Counted from the first letter of the stretch, positions 15,384 through 25,777 are shown. The stretch is DNA of 64,000 nucleotides from Gammaproteobacteria bacterium (GCA_016191245.1 JACPOY010000019.1:1-64000); one strand, 5' to 3'. The notes: generated by a model from the letters alone, not told the origin. Translations and numbers: made by a program.

Positions 15384-16239
15384 TTTGAGCTTTCGTTAAT
15401 AACGGGGACTTGTTAGTCCCTTTCGCTATAAAACCTTTTAACTTTGGTGGCAGGCGAGTGATAACTTCATTTGCTTCTTCATAAGAATCAAAACAAGCAA
15501 ATACACTAGCACCTGATCCACTGAGCCGTGCCTCTCCATAGTTAGATAGCCACTTTAATGAGTTGTCTATCTCTGGATAGAGTTTGCGCACTAGAGGCTC
15601 AAAGTCATTCCTATACTCAGCGATGTGATTTTCAACTTCACCCTGAATAAGGGCCTCTATTCTGAGGGTTGGCGAGTTTCTTGTCAATTCAGGATGAGCA
15701 TACATTTTTGCACTCATCACATTGCATGGGGGGGTAATGACTAGCACCCAGGGTTCTTTTAATTCAACCGGGGTTAAAAGTTCACCGATGCCTTCGCCAA
15801 CCGCACTTCGTCCAAAAAGGAAGAAGGGGATATCCGCCCCTAGTTTTAGCCCAAGTTGCATTAATTGTTGATTGGACCATTGGAGCTGCCATAACGCATT
15901 CAAAGCGTAAAGGCAGGTTGCAGCATTAGAGCTGCCACCGCCAAGACCCGCGCCAAGAGGGATTTTTTTGTCCCAATGAATGGTGACACCCTGTTCTACT
16001 TTGGCCGTTTGTTGCAATAAATAAGCTGCACGATAAATTAAATTTTCTTGTTGAGCGATCCCAAAATTCTCTTGTGGGTAAAGAATAATTTTATTATCAG
16101 TGCGTAATTCAAAATCTAAGGTATCGCCAAAATGTAGATATTGAAATATCGTTTGCAAAAGATGGTAACCATCCTTGCGTTGACCAACAATATGCAAGAA
16201 GCGATTTATTTTCGCCGGCGATACAAAACTTAATTTCAT
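15364..16239 (-). CDS. ispE: 4-diphosphocytidyl-2-C-methyl-D-erythritol kinase
   Basis: A 291-residue GHMP kinase of the MEP isoprenoid pathway that phosphorylates CDP-methylerythritol. Motifs: the N-terminal SPAKINRFLHI, the ATP loop PLGAGLGGGSSNAAT and the C-terminal RLSGSGASVFACF. The last nine residues or so (about KAQTSLVLG) are encoded by one arm of a palindromic repeat, so the tail is probably not native. It follows lolB by 16 nt. Confidence 0.96.
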   Translation of the reverse strand: MKLSFVSPAKINRFLHIVGQRKDGYHLLQTIFQYLHFGDTLDFELRTDNKIILYPQENFGIAQQENLIYRAAYLLQQTAKVEQGVTIHWDKKIPLGAGLGGGSSNAATCLYALNALWQLQWSNQQLMQLGLKLGADIPFFLFGRSAVGEGIGELLTPVELKEPWVLVITPPCNVMSAKMYAHPELTRNSPTLRIEALIQGEVENHIAEYRNDFEPLVRKLYPEIDNSLKWLSNYGEARLSGSGASVFACFDSYEEANEVITRLPPKLKGFIAKGTNKSPLLTKAQTSLVLG

Positions 16240-16255
16240 GAATACATCTTCAGAT

Positions 16256-16882
16256 TTAGGTTGTTAAAGATTTCCAAGATGTCACAATCATTTTTACCCG
16301 GACATTACCATTTTGTAAGCGTAATTTATTGGGTAAAGAAAGCGATGTTGAATCTTGATATCCTTCATAATCTACAGTCCAACCTTGCTGTACAAAACGC
16401 ATTAGCAAACCTTGATCATTATAAGTTTGCGCATGAGATTGGCCTGTTGGCGCTGGGATCCCACGCATCCAATATTGTAATCCAGATAATGGTACTTGCC
16501 AGCCGGCAAGTTTTTTCAATAACATTTCTGGAGATTGCGCTTTGGTTGTTTTTCCATTCGCTTCTTTTAATTCAACATATTTTGAGTTACCCAAAATATG
16601 AATTGCGCCTGAGCCAAAAGGACCAAATAATTTAATTTGATAGTGATCGCCTTTTTGTGTCCAGACAAAAGAAGCATTGCCTCCTTTTTGTCCATGCACA
16701 GCAGCCAGTCTACCTTCAGCTTGCCAGTGATTAAGAGCAGAGATTTGTTCCTGATGACTTTTCTCTACTTGCGCTGCTTTAGGTTTTTGAACATGAATGG
16801 GTGCTGCAGGTTTCTTGGGTGTTTGGGAGCAACCTGCCAAGAGGAGCACGGATACAGCGATAAGCAATCTCACATTAACCAT
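16256..16882 (-). CDS. lolB: Outer-membrane lipoprotein receptor LolB
   Basis: About 208 residues. The lipoprotein signal peptide has lipobox LLAGC (Cys at residue 18 from this start), then a Lys/Pro-rich linker and a LolB beta-barrel with LNHWQAEGRLAAVHG, GNASFVWTQKGDHYQI and GLQYWMRGIPAP. LolB takes lipoproteins from LolA and inserts them into the outer membrane. The start at 16882 has AGAGGA upstream. It lies directly upstream of ispE, the standard order. Confidence 0.93.
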   Translation of the reverse strand: MVNVRLLIAVSVLLLAGCSQTPKKPAAPIHVQKPKAAQVEKSHQEQISALNHWQAEGRLAAVHGQKGGNASFVWTQKGDHYQIKLFGPFGSGAIHILGNSKYVELKEANGKTTKAQSPEMLLKKLAGWQVPLSGLQYWMRGIPAPTGQSHAQTYNDQGLLMRFVQQGWTVDYEGYQDSTSLSLPNKLRLQNGNVRVKMIVTSWKSLTT

Positions 16883-16960
16883 AACAAGATCCTCTTGTAG
16901 TATTTGTCTGCATAATATCAAATAAAAGGGAATTTAAAAATTAGTAAGTTAGTTAAATTA

Positions 16961-16988
16961 TTATACAAAAATATTTTCTTGTATAATA
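16961..16988. promoter_or_regulatory. Inverted repeat with TATAAT, candidate promoter/operator
   Basis: A perfect 9-bp inverted repeat (ATTATACAA/TTGTATAAT) with a 10-nt AT-rich loop between divergent lolB and the L,D-transpeptidase gene. The right arm contains TATAAT, a consensus -10 hexamer on the plus strand, but no good -35 is seen. It could be a promoter overlapped by a dimeric repressor site. Confidence 0.35.
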
Positions 16989-17187
16989 TAAGCATAAGCA
17001 TTTTCGTCATAGGATCTCAAAATTTATTTAAATTTTAACATCTTATCGTAAATACTGAAATTATCAGTCTATTTTAGCCAAGGAACATAATTTGCTGTGT
17101 ATTTCAGGGCATTTGCCTGTTTGGGTTTTTTTTGGGGCTGGTTGCTGCTATAGTCCAAGGCCCGCAATTGTTGAAAGGAACTCTGTG

Positions 17188-17943
17188 ATGTTTGGAGATA
17201 ATATGACAACAATGCTAAATTACAATGAAATTAAGCTAACTCATAAAAATATTTTTCAGATCCCTTATTTTCTAAAATGTTTTGCTGCCTGTGTATTACT
17301 ATGCAGTCCTGCTTTGGGAATGTGTAAAACAATAAATCAAACCATTCCAAAGCCGACACCGGTTTTAGAATTTTCAAAAAGCCAAGGCAAAGATCTCAAA
17401 GAAATGAATCCTCGCGTTTTGGAGCTTGCTTTGAAAGCGCATCAAAAAGCCAATGCGATGGGGATAGCGCAAAAATCCATGATGACCATTATTGATTATT
17501 CTCTGCCTTCAACGAAACGTCGTTTGTGGGTTGTTGATATGGTTAAAGGTAAAGTGATGTATCACACCCACGTTGCACATGGCAGTGGTAGTGGCGGTAA
17601 TCTTGCTAAATCTTTTTCAGATAAACCTGGCAGTTTACAAACAAGCTTAGGTTTATTTGTGACTGGGAAAACCTATCAAGGAAAACATGGTTTATCTTTA
17701 ACTTTGCATGGTTTAGAAAAAGGAATTAATGGTAATGCAGAGCGCCGTCGTATTGTTGTGCATGGAGCAAATTATGTCAGTGAATCCACAGCGAAGAATT
17801 TAGGTCGCTTGGGTCGCAGCTGGGGTTGTCCCGCTTTAGATACACGTCTTGCTACTCCCATCATTCAAACTATCAAAGATGGATCGCTAGTGTTTGCTTA
17901 TTATCCTGATGATAAGTGGTTGAAGAAGTCTAGATTTTTGTAA
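17188..17943 (+). CDS. L,D-transpeptidase catalytic-domain protein
   Basis: About 251 residues with a signal peptide (hydrophobic stretch ACVLLCSPALG). The domain is of the murein L,D-transpeptidase catalytic family (YkuD_2-like): IDYSLPSTKRRLWVVDM, HVAHGSGSGGN, then the active-site region HGANYVSE and GRSWGCPAL with the nucleophilic Cys. Such enzymes cross-link or modify peptidoglycan in the periplasm. The start at 17188 has AAGGA 7-8 nt upstream; an ATG at 17203 with GGAG is equally good. It stands alone between lolB and a pair of palindromic repeats. Confidence 0.85.
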   Translation: MFGDNMTTMLNYNEIKLTHKNIFQIPYFLKCFAACVLLCSPALGMCKTINQTIPKPTPVLEFSKSQGKDLKEMNPRVLELALKAHQKANAMGIAQKSMMTIIDYSLPSTKRRLWVVDMVKGKVMYHTHVAHGSGSGGNLAKSFSDKPGSLQTSLGLFVTGKTYQGKHGLSLTLHGLEKGINGNAERRRIVVHGANYVSESTAKNLGRLGRSWGCPALDTRLATPIIQTIKDGSLVFAYYPDDKWLKKSRFL

Positions 17944-17952
17944 GTTCTTACT

Positions 17953-18050
17953 CCCTCTCCCCTTGCGGGAGAGGGTGGGGGTGAGGGGTATAAAATCAAA
18001 TAAGATTTAAATTCCCCTCATCCTAGCCTTCTCCCGCAAGGGGAGAAGGG
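17953..18050. repeat. Inverted pair of GC-rich palindromic repeats
   Basis: Two copies (17953-17988 and 18014-18050) of the dispersed repeat in opposite orientation, 25 nt apart, between two convergent genes. Each has its own hairpin around TCTCCC-GCAA-GGGGAGA or its complement. Together they can fold into a large cruciform and could end transcription from both sides. Confidence 0.75.
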
Positions 18051-18092
18051 ATATGATCCGTTTCTCAAATAATTATACAAGCTAAAAAAATT

Positions 18093-19862
18093 TTATTTCT
18101 GTACCGATTGTTGATCTTTATTAGACATCAATCTTTGCATCACATTCATTAAATTTTCATGCTTGGGGTGATGCTCAAGTGCTTGGCTCCACACTTTTTT
18201 AGCACCATCATAATCTTTCATTTGCCACATTACTTCACCTAAGTGCGCTGCAATTTCGCCATCTGGCATGATTTCAGATGCTTTTCGTAAGGTTTCCAGA
18301 GATTTTTTGTAATCGCCTTTTTTATAATATAACCAGCCAATGCTATCTAAAACGGAAGCATTATTGGGAGATAATTTTAAAGCTTCAGATAAATATTGTT
18401 GGGCTTCATCATAACGTTTGGTTTTATTTGCTAACATGTATCCGAGTGCATTGAGGGCATCTAAATGATTGGGTTGAGATGCCAAGATAGCTTTGAGATC
18501 TCCTTCGGCGATATCAAACCTGTCGATATGATCGGCCACTAAACTTCTTGCGTAGAGAAAATCGATCTCTTCAGGCATGGAATTAATACTGTCATTTAAA
18601 AGTGCTAATGAATCTTTGTAACGTTTAGCTCGGTTATAAACATCAACAGTCGATAAAACAAGTTGTTTTTTCTCATTAAAGTCCGTAGGTTGAGCATGTG
18701 ATAATATTTCTAATGCATCGTCATATTGCTTTTTATCTGTAAGTAAAACACTGGCGCGAACTTGAGAAAGTACATGAAATGGTCCGGTCAATACTTGTTT
18801 AAACCACTCAATTGCTACATCATCTTTGTCCTGCATCTCAGCGATGCGAGCTAAAAAGTAATGCGATAAATCTTTGCTCTCAGGCACTTCTTTGGTACGT
18901 TTGAGAATTTTTTCAGCAATATCAAACCATTGTGCCTGCATCGCAAGACGAGCAAATTGTAATAGTTCTTCCGTAGAGACTTTCGGATTATTGATAAGAT
19001 GTTCAATTTGCTTTTTAGCTTGTTCATGATAACCATTTTCTAATAAAAATTGTGCATAATATTGATGTAATGAAACCTCATGAGGCACTTCTTGGATTTT
19101 TTTATCTAAAAATGTTTTGGCCACGGCCTTTCCTTTACTGTGTAGTAAAGCTTCTGTCACCAGCTGAGAGCCAATAACAGAATGTGGATCAATTTTCAGC
19201 GCTTCCTGACTCATTTCCAAAGATTTAGCATCTTGTCCTTGGTATAAATAAATTTCTGCCAAAGCAAGGTGTCCACTTGCTGCTTTGGTTTCCTCCTTTG
19301 CCAGTGCATGCAATGCCTGGAGGACACGCTTGTTATCTTCTTCTTTTTGCAATTGGCGAAATAAAATTAAAAAGTACTGAAAAGCTTCATCAGGATTGGT
19401 TTGCTCTGCATGGTGTAAAAATGGCAATGCCTTGGCGACTTGATCTAGCCTGATATATAATGCAGCTGTTGTGATTTGGGCTTCTAAGTTATTTGGCGCC
19501 GCTTTGGCCCAGATAGTAGAAGGCTCAACCGCTGTTTCTAATGAAGAAACTGATAATGCTATTTGAGTTGCACGAGCGGCAATACCTGCGTCTTGGGTTT
19601 CTTTGGCAGCAGCGATATAATTTGCAAGTGCGATTTCTGGTTGTTCTCTGTCCAGCGCCATTTCAGCAGCCATTATTTGGTATAAACTTTCTGCTGGAAT
19701 ATGGCCTTTCAGATCGATGGGTTTTTCATATGGCAAGGGAGTTGCTGCAATGATAGGGGCGTGTGGGTCTTTTGATTCGCCACTAGTCAGTGTAAAACCA
19801 GTCAAGGCTAAGCCTGGAACAATAACGAGAAGAGGAATAAAAAGTGTAGCTGCCTGCTTCAT
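18093..19862 (-). CDS. TPR-repeat protein
   Basis: A 589-residue protein with an N-terminal hydrophobic signal or anchor (about residues 7-27) and then mostly tetratricopeptide repeats from about 55 to the end. A clear late repeat reads NALGYMLANKTKRYDEAQ, and the next begins LDSIGWLYYKKGDYKKSLE. It is probably exported and scaffolds a protein complex. It is divergent from hemA and next to lolB, as for the TPR gene at this locus in other Legionellales-like genomes, which suggests an outer-membrane assembly role. No enzyme domain is present. Confidence 0.85.
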   Translation of the reverse strand: MKQAATLFIPLLVIVPGLALTGFTLTSGESKDPHAPIIAATPLPYEKPIDLKGHIPAESLYQIMAAEMALDREQPEIALANYIAAAKETQDAGIAARATQIALSVSSLETAVEPSTIWAKAAPNNLEAQITTAALYIRLDQVAKALPFLHHAEQTNPDEAFQYFLILFRQLQKEEDNKRVLQALHALAKEETKAASGHLALAEIYLYQGQDAKSLEMSQEALKIDPHSVIGSQLVTEALLHSKGKAVAKTFLDKKIQEVPHEVSLHQYYAQFLLENGYHEQAKKQIEHLINNPKVSTEELLQFARLAMQAQWFDIAEKILKRTKEVPESKDLSHYFLARIAEMQDKDDVAIEWFKQVLTGPFHVLSQVRASVLLTDKKQYDDALEILSHAQPTDFNEKKQLVLSTVDVYNRAKRYKDSLALLNDSINSMPEEIDFLYARSLVADHIDRFDIAEGDLKAILASQPNHLDALNALGYMLANKTKRYDEAQQYLSEALKLSPNNASVLDSIGWLYYKKGDYKKSLETLRKASEIMPDGEIAAHLGEVMWQMKDYDGAKKVWSQALEHHPKHENLMNVMQRLMSNKDQQSVQK

Positions 19863-20019
19863 ACCAGATCCTTATCTTGACGCACTGCGTCAACCTTTTT
19901 AGCACTGTTATAGAGACTTTGTTAATTAACTAACGGTGATAACCTGTATCATCGGCAACGATAGGGAACTTCGAGAGTGGTTTTTTTTGATGTAACGAAA
20001 AGATAAGAACGGCAAAAGC

Positions 20020-21276
20020 GTGTTATTAACTCTTGGGGTCAGTCATAAAACAGCGCCAATCGATGTCAGAGAAAAATTAGCCTTTTCTCAAGAACATATC
20101 CCCAATGCACTAAAGGCATTGATGAGTACGGTGGATGTCGATGAGGTCGCGTTACTTTCTACCTGCAATAGAACTGAACTTTATTGTAGCTCTCATGCTG
20201 TCAGTGGTTCATTCATGGCGCAATTAGTAGGATGGTGGCAAAAATATCATGTTGAATCTTTTGACATGAGCCCCTATCTGTATACCTACTCAGATGAAGT
20301 AGCGGTTTCGCATATGATGCGAGTAGCAAGCGGTTTAGATTCAATGGTCTTAGGTGAATCACAAATCCTGGGACAATTGAAAACCGCATTTCAAACTGCT
20401 CATCTTGCAGGAGGCCTTGGAAAAAGACTTTCTAGATTATTTCAAACCAGTTTCTCAGTTGCCAAAAGAGTTCGACATTCTACACAAGTTGGAGCACATC
20501 CTGTTTCAGTTGCTTATGCGGCAGTGTCATTAGCCAGGCAAATATTTACAGATTTATCAAAAGCCACGGTCATGTTAATTGGAGCCGGAGAGAATATTGA
20601 GCTGACACTGACTCATTTATCGGCAAGAAAGGTCAAAGAAATTTTTATTGTGAATCGTACATTTTCTCATGCGCAAGCTTTAGCAACAAAATACAATGCA
20701 AAAGCGTTACTCTTGGAAGAAATTTCAAAGGTCTTATCAATTGCAGATATTGTTATCAGTTCCATCACAAGTTCAAAGCCCATTTTGACACAAGCGCATG
20801 TAGAACAAGCAACCCTAAAGAGCAAACGTAGACCAATATTTATGGTAGACTTGGGCGTTCCTAGAAACATAGAGCCTACTATTGGAAATAATGAAGATAT
20901 TTATTTATATACGGTCGATGATTTGCAAGGTATTGTCACAGAGAACTTTAAAAATAGGCAAATGGCTGCTATAGAAGCTGAAATGGTGATTAACGAGGCT
21001 TCTCAAGCTTACATGCACTGGGTTCATGCTCATGAGCAAATGCGCACCGTACGGGCGCTTCGAAACCAGGCGGAAAAACTTAAAAACGAATCTTTAAATA
21101 TAGCGCTCAAGCGTTTACAAAAAGGGGAAAATCCTGAGGTGGTATTGACGCATTTTGCGCATCAATTAACGCAAAAATTAATGCACCAACCTACAATGGG
21201 ATTAAAAGATAAAAATAAAAACCAAGAAAAAATTGAATTGGTAAAAGAGCTATTTAGCATAGAGTATGAAGAATGA
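20020..21276 (+). CDS. hemA: Glutamyl-tRNA reductase
   Basis: A 418-residue enzyme, the first step of C5-pathway tetrapyrrole synthesis, converting Glu-tRNA to glutamate-1-semialdehyde with NADPH. The catalytic Cys49 lies in [11 protein letters not shown], the substrate region is [17 protein letters not shown], and the NADPH-binding domain has VMLIGAGEN. The C-terminal dimerisation domain is normal. The start codon is GTG; the ribosome site is weak. It overlaps prfA by 4 nt, as in many gammaproteobacteria. Confidence 0.97.
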   Translation: MLLTLGVSHKTAPIDVREKLAFSQEHIPNALKALMSTVDVDEVALLSTCNRTELYCSSHAVSGSFMAQLVGWWQKYHVESFDMSPYLYTYSDEVAVSHMMRVASGLDSMVLGESQILGQLKTAFQTAHLAGGLGKRLSRLFQTSFSVAKRVRHSTQVGAHPVSVAYAAVSLARQIFTDLSKATVMLIGAGENIELTLTHLSARKVKEIFIVNRTFSHAQALATKYNAKALLLEEISKVLSIADIVISSITSSKPILTQAHVEQATLKSKRRPIFMVDLGVPRNIEPTIGNNEDIYLYTVDDLQGIVTENFKNRQMAAIEAEMVINEASQAYMHWVHAHEQMRTVRALRNQAEKLKNESLNIALKRLQKGENPEVVLTHFAHQLTQKLMHQPTMGLKDKNKNQEKIELVKELFSIEYEE

Positions 21277-22355
21277 AATCCTCGATTTTTAATAAGTTAG
21301 CATCTTTAGCAGAACGTCATGAAGAAATAGGGATGCAGCTCTCTTCTCCTGATATCATGCAAAGTCAAAATAAATTCCGTGACTTATCAAAGGAGTATGC
21401 AGATCTCCAATCTTTAGTTGAAACATTTAATCGCTATCAAAAGCTACTGAGCCAAGAAAAATCGGCGCAAGCACTGCTAAGTGATGATGATAAAGAAATG
21501 CGCATCATGGCTGAAGATGATCTCAACGAAATAAAACCTCAATTAGAGCAATTAGAAAAAGAATTGCAAGTTTTCTTAATCCCTAAAGATCCAGATGATG
21601 ATAAAAACGTATTTTTAGAAATACGTGCTGGAGCAGGTGGAGACGAAGCGGCAATTTTTGCAGGTAATTTATTTAGAATGTATTGTCGATATGCAGAATT
21701 AAAGCGTTGGCAAGTAGAAATTGTAAATGAAAGCTTTGGTGAACATGGTGGTTATAAAGAAGTGATTGCACGCATTCAAGGACAAGATGTTTATTCACAT
21801 CTTAAATTTGAATCAGGAGCACATCGTGTGCAACGAGTTCCGGCTACAGAATCACAAGGACGAATTCATACTTCAACTTGTACTGTTGCCGTCATGCCAG
21901 AAATTGAAGAAATTGATTCAGTTGTTATCAATCCTGCCGATCTGCGTATAGATACCTATCGTGCATCCGGTGCGGGTGGTCAGCATGTCAACAAAACAGA
22001 TTCCGCAATAAGGTTAACGCATCTACCAACAGGAATCGTCGTTGAATGTCAGGATGAACGCTCACAGCATAAAAATCGTGCTAAAGCGATGTCATTATTA
22101 CAATCTCGAATTTTAAACGCACAAAAAGAAGCTCAAATGGCTGAACAATCGGCTACGCGCAAAAGTTTAGTGGGTACCGGAGACAGATCAGAGCGCATTA
22201 GAACCTATAATTTTCCGCAAGGTCGCTTAACTGATCATCGCATTAATCTCACTTTATATAAATTAGATGAAATCATGGAAGGTAAAATAAGCGATATCAT
22301 CGAAGCACTCAGAAGTGAGTATCAAGCTGAACAATTAACCTCTCTGGGGGATTGA
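21273..22355 (+). CDS. prfA: Peptide chain release factor 1
   Basis: A 360-residue class I release factor for UAA and UAG stops. The peptidyl-tRNA hydrolysis loop [13 protein letters not shown] has GGQ at residues 235-237, and the stop-recognition region has the expected [15 protein letters not shown]. The length matches E. coli RF1. Its neighbour prmC encodes the methylase for the GGQ glutamine. Confidence 0.98.
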   Translation: MKSSIFNKLASLAERHEEIGMQLSSPDIMQSQNKFRDLSKEYADLQSLVETFNRYQKLLSQEKSAQALLSDDDKEMRIMAEDDLNEIKPQLEQLEKELQVFLIPKDPDDDKNVFLEIRAGAGGDEAAIFAGNLFRMYCRYAELKRWQVEIVNESFGEHGGYKEVIARIQGQDVYSHLKFESGAHRVQRVPATESQGRIHTSTCTVAVMPEIEEIDSVVINPADLRIDTYRASGAGGQHVNKTDSAIRLTHLPTGIVVECQDERSQHKNRAKAMSLLQSRILNAQKEAQMAEQSATRKSLVGTGDRSERIRTYNFPQGRLTDHRINLTLYKLDEIMEGKISDIIEALRSEYQAEQLTSLGD

Positions 22356-23185
22356 TGCCAACAATTGCCGAATTACTAGAATGGGGCAAACTGGCATTAG
22401 CAAAGCAAGAGATCCCACAACTTGAAGCCCAAGTCTTGTTAGCTTTTGTTTTAGGAACGGATAGATCTTATCTTTATACTTGGCCTGAAAAAGAAATTAA
22501 TCAAGAACAAGTTAAACAATATGAAGATGTGATTGCAAGACGAATTCAACACGAGCCCATTGCTTATATTGTTGGCAAAAAAGAATTTTGGTCCTTAACT
22601 TTTGAAGTAACAAGAGATACTTTAATCCCACGCGCTGAAACAGAACTATTGGTACAAACCGTTTTAGAATATTTACCAAATACTGAACAACATATTGTCG
22701 ATGTGGGTACAGGGTGTGGCACCATTGCTTGCGCCTTGGCGCATGAAAGACCAAATTGGCAATTGATTGGACTTGAAATCAGTAACAAAGCGATAGAAGT
22801 CGCCAAGCGAAATGCAAAAAATTTACAACTGAATAATGTCAGTTTTATAGAAAGTAATTGGCTTGCAAATTTACCACATCAAAAATACGACGCTATTATT
22901 GGCAATCCTCCTTATATTAGAGGAGGCGATGTGCATCTTATCCATGGTGATTTGCCATTCGAGCCAGAAATTGCACTTACCCCAGGCCTCAAGGGCTTAG
23001 AAGCTTTCCAAATCCTTTTGGCGCAAGCCAAAGCATTTTTAAAACCTGGTGGTTTAATTGCATTTGAACATGGCTTTGATCAAAGAGAATCGCTTACGCA
23101 GCTTTTTGAGCAGGCTGGTTTAAAAGAAATACGAACCTTTCAAGACTTTTCTGGCAATGATCGCGTAACGTTAGGCAAATTCTAA
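22355..23185 (+). CDS. prmC: Release factor glutamine methyltransferase
   Basis: About 276 residues. The SAM-dependent N5-glutamine methyltransferase acts on the GGQ motif of release factors. The N-terminal helical domain is followed by a Rossmann fold with VDVGTGCGTIACAL and the catalytic NPPY at 184-187. The ATG at 22355 overlaps the prfA stop codon (TGATG) and has GGGGG upstream; a TTG three bases earlier is less likely. Confidence 0.96.
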   Translation: MPTIAELLEWGKLALAKQEIPQLEAQVLLAFVLGTDRSYLYTWPEKEINQEQVKQYEDVIARRIQHEPIAYIVGKKEFWSLTFEVTRDTLIPRAETELLVQTVLEYLPNTEQHIVDVGTGCGTIACALAHERPNWQLIGLEISNKAIEVAKRNAKNLQLNNVSFIESNWLANLPHQKYDAIIGNPPYIRGGDVHLIHGDLPFEPEIALTPGLKGLEAFQILLAQAKAFLKPGGLIAFEHGFDQRESLTQLFEQAGLKEIRTFQDFSGNDRVTLGKF

Positions 23186-23198
23186 ATATTAAAAATAA

Positions 23199-24296
23199 TC
23201 ATTTAAATTCAAGAGGCGCTGTTTTTTGACAGATCCCTTTTAAGGCCTGCCAGTCTTGTGTAGATAAACTCGGTTCATATTTCTCATCTTTACTTTTAGA
23301 TTGAATATGTTGAATGCGATCCATTAAACCTGGATGGTCGGAAAAATACTGCAAAATTTCTTCATGTTCAGTTAAGATGTTATGTTCATTCGCAAGTTTT
23401 TCAAAAAATTTAACAAAGCCTTTGGTATCTATGTTAGATTCATTCAACAATTTAATGGCTATATCATCTGCTTGTTGTTCATCGTTTCTTGAATATTTTA
23501 AGTGAAGAAAGACTGAAGCGTAATCTACAGAACTACCAAATGCGCCAGCTAATATCAAATCTATACCTACTTTTCTAATCAATCCTTGGGTAGGATGATG
23601 TTCAATAGCATGTCCCATTTCATGGGCTAGCACACCTGCCACTTCATCGGGTGTGTCTGCAAAATCTAATAAGCTACTAAAAATAACAATATGATTGCCA
23701 GGAACAGCAAAAGCATTGATATTGTCTTTGCCCATTTGGATAACTTTTATATCAATTGGTTTATCAAGTTTGAGAGACTGGGTGAGCTTGTTGGTTAATG
23801 TTTGTAATGCTTTTACTCCCTTGGGATCGATACATTCCTCATGGTGTTCGGAAATATCTTTAATTAAATATTGTCCAAGTGAATCATCCCAACTTGCAGG
23901 GATCGTTCTAGCAAGGGTTGGGGCAATGATGGGAATAATCCATAATAAGCCAAAGATAAGCAAGATGGTTGAGAGTACTAAAATTGATATCTTTCGCCAA
24001 GGATGCTGTACACCAGAATGCTTAATATTACTCTTTGGAATAATGGCTAATATTTGTTGATAGAGATCATTGTCGGTAATAATTAATCTTGCACCCATCA
24101 TAGATTTAGAACCTACGACACCTGGGCGATTTTCAATCGCAGGCTCCATCAATTGCAATTGGCTTGCTGTCCAATGAACAGGATTTTCGTTGTCACTTGG
24201 TACAATCGTGATGCCATACGCCGTTACTTCAACTTGCACAAAAACGGGTTGCAATTGTTTGCCATCAAAAAAGCGACAAGCATAATACTGTGTCAT
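23199..24296 (-). CDS. M48-family metalloprotease, membrane-anchored
   Basis: A 365-residue protein with a membrane span at about 103-125 and a zinc metalloprotease domain after it. The active site is HEMGHAIEHH (His225, Glu226, His229), and the third zinc ligand is probably Glu273 in SRNDEQQADDIA. The N-terminal 100 residues resemble a small domain that often precedes M48 peptidases in these genomes. It is likely periplasm-facing and could act in envelope quality control, like BepA or LoiP. It lies 17 nt after the YjgN-like gene on the same strand. Confidence 0.88.
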   Translation of the reverse strand: MTQYYACRFFDGKQLQPVFVQVEVTAYGITIVPSDNENPVHWTASQLQLMEPAIENRPGVVGSKSMMGARLIITDNDLYQQILAIIPKSNIKHSGVQHPWRKISILVLSTILLIFGLLWIIPIIAPTLARTIPASWDDSLGQYLIKDISEHHEECIDPKGVKALQTLTNKLTQSLKLDKPIDIKVIQMGKDNINAFAVPGNHIVIFSSLLDFADTPDEVAGVLAHEMGHAIEHHPTQGLIRKVGIDLILAGAFGSSVDYASVFLHLKYSRNDEQQADDIAIKLLNESNIDTKGFVKFFEKLANEHNILTEHEEILQYFSDHPGLMDRIQHIQSKSKDEKYEPSLSTQDWQALKGICQKTAPLEFK

Positions 24297-24313
24297 GGCT
24301 TTTCTTATATTTT

Positions 24314-25531
24314 TTAAAAGAGCCCAATATTCATATCAATCATTGAACTTAACCCTTCACCTGCTTTGTCTTTTTCGCCAGTGGCTTGTAGAATGTTTGT
24401 TTTTGCGATATCACCAGTCATGGTGACATGATTGCAAAAAAAGTGCATTCTTCTCTGGGTGACAATAGGACTGCCCAACCCTAAGGTAAAGATTTTAATA
24501 AGCGCATTACCAAATAATTGTTTAAATAGTGCCCAGCCTGATATTGTGCAAATAAAACCAATATTACCAAAAGTCAGATTGTTATATTTCATACGAATCA
24601 AACATGCTCGATACCAAAAGCGTGGAATATACAGTACCAAAATACCAATGATATAAGTGATTGCTACTGTTAACTTCTTGACGTCTTCTAAATTCTCAAC
24701 GTCTGTTGTCGACGAAGGGACAACAATGGCAGTGACAGCGATCATGACTCCTAATATAACAAGCATGATAAGAAGGGTTAAAATATGGGATTTAAAAAGC
24801 TTGCCGTATTGTGGATTGAAGCTGGCTTGTTGATTGCCAAAATAGATCCTATTCATTTTGTACTTCCATGTCATGCCATCGGCAAAGGGGATCCATAGAC
24901 CAAGCGTCAGCACTTTGAGTATTGTGTGAAAAAATCCAACAAATCCATATAAAATACTAGATCCTTTCATATGACCACGGATCCCGCGCCATCTTGAGTG
25001 AGTAATGCGATAACGTAGCGAACCAAATACAGCAACAAATGGCAAATAGGCATAATAAAAAATGATATAAAAACCTATTATTCCAACAGCTCCAATAAGA
25101 GTAGTTTTTTCATTTTCAGTGAGTGTATCAAAGCTAGATTTTTCATCTTTAACATTTTCGACTCGACTTACACTTACAGGTGAAGTAGTTTTTGTTTCTT
25201 TTTGTTCTTTCTCAAATTGTTCTATTTTCTGATTGATAGGCTCTAATTCTGAAATAGCATAGAAAAAGGGAATGGATAAAATACCGATGATGATGACGGC
25301 TTTAATCATTCCCCAGAAAAGCTGTCCACCATAGCCGGTATATTCAAATCTATCATTGAATACAGAGAAACTGGAAGTGGTATAGCGTCTTTGGCGGGTT
25401 TTGCCCCAATAATGATAAATACCTAGAGTGATAAGCCCTAAAAATATATTCAGTATAAAAATTTTATACTGTTGCCCAAGCTGACCATCATAGCTAATGG
25501 GCTGTGAGGGTAGGTTTTCTGGATTATTCAT
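24314..25531 (-). CDS. YjgN-like (DUF898) membrane protein
   Basis: A 405-residue multi-pass inner-membrane protein. The DUF898 pattern is clear: YKIFILNIFLGLITLGIYHYWGKTRQRRY early, then FNDRFEYTGYGGQLFWG, and a partly repeated second half with LTLGLWIPFADGMTWKYK and MKYNNLTFGNIGF. A polar Lys/Glu-rich loop lies at about 100-135. Function is unknown. Pairing with an M48 protease gene is recurrent and hints at shared envelope work. Confidence 0.85.
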   Translation of the reverse strand: MNNPENLPSQPISYDGQLGQQYKIFILNIFLGLITLGIYHYWGKTRQRRYTTSSFSVFNDRFEYTGYGGQLFWGMIKAVIIIGILSIPFFYAISELEPINQKIEQFEKEQKETKTTSPVSVSRVENVKDEKSSFDTLTENEKTTLIGAVGIIGFYIIFYYAYLPFVAVFGSLRYRITHSRWRGIRGHMKGSSILYGFVGFFHTILKVLTLGLWIPFADGMTWKYKMNRIYFGNQQASFNPQYGKLFKSHILTLLIMLVILGVMIAVTAIVVPSSTTDVENLEDVKKLTVAITYIIGILVLYIPRFWYRACLIRMKYNNLTFGNIGFICTISGWALFKQLFGNALIKIFTLGLGSPIVTQRRMHFFCNHVTMTGDIAKTNILQATGEKDKAGEGLSSMIDMNIGLF

Positions 25532-25687
25532 GGCGATAATACCCCTAGAAATTTGGTTTTCTAGGAGTTCAATCGACTAATTGGAGGATTTTCTGAAGAA
25601 TTATTTAACATTAGCATAAAGAGCCCATTTGAATAATGCTATAAAAATCAATAAGATATGCAATTTATTTCATTAGATGTAAATTTT

Positions 25688-25776
25688 TCCTTCTATGAAG
25701 GGAAAGATGGTGTCATATCTTCCCCTGTTGACAGGGAAAGATGTGTGTTAAACTTACCCTATTGAGAGGGAAAGAT
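25688..25776 (+). repeat. Three leader repeats, 34-nt period
   Basis: The motif GGGAAAGAT occurs at 25700, 25734 and 25768, exactly 34 nt apart. Each is preceded by a short pyrimidine-rich half (CCTTCTATGA, CCCCTGTTGACA, CCCTATTGAGA) that can pair with the AGGG. The last copy provides the ribosome site of the AAA ATPase gene, starting 9-10 nt before its ATG. This suggests duplicated leader units or protein-binding sites controlling that gene. Confidence 0.55.
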
Positions 25777-25777
25777 T

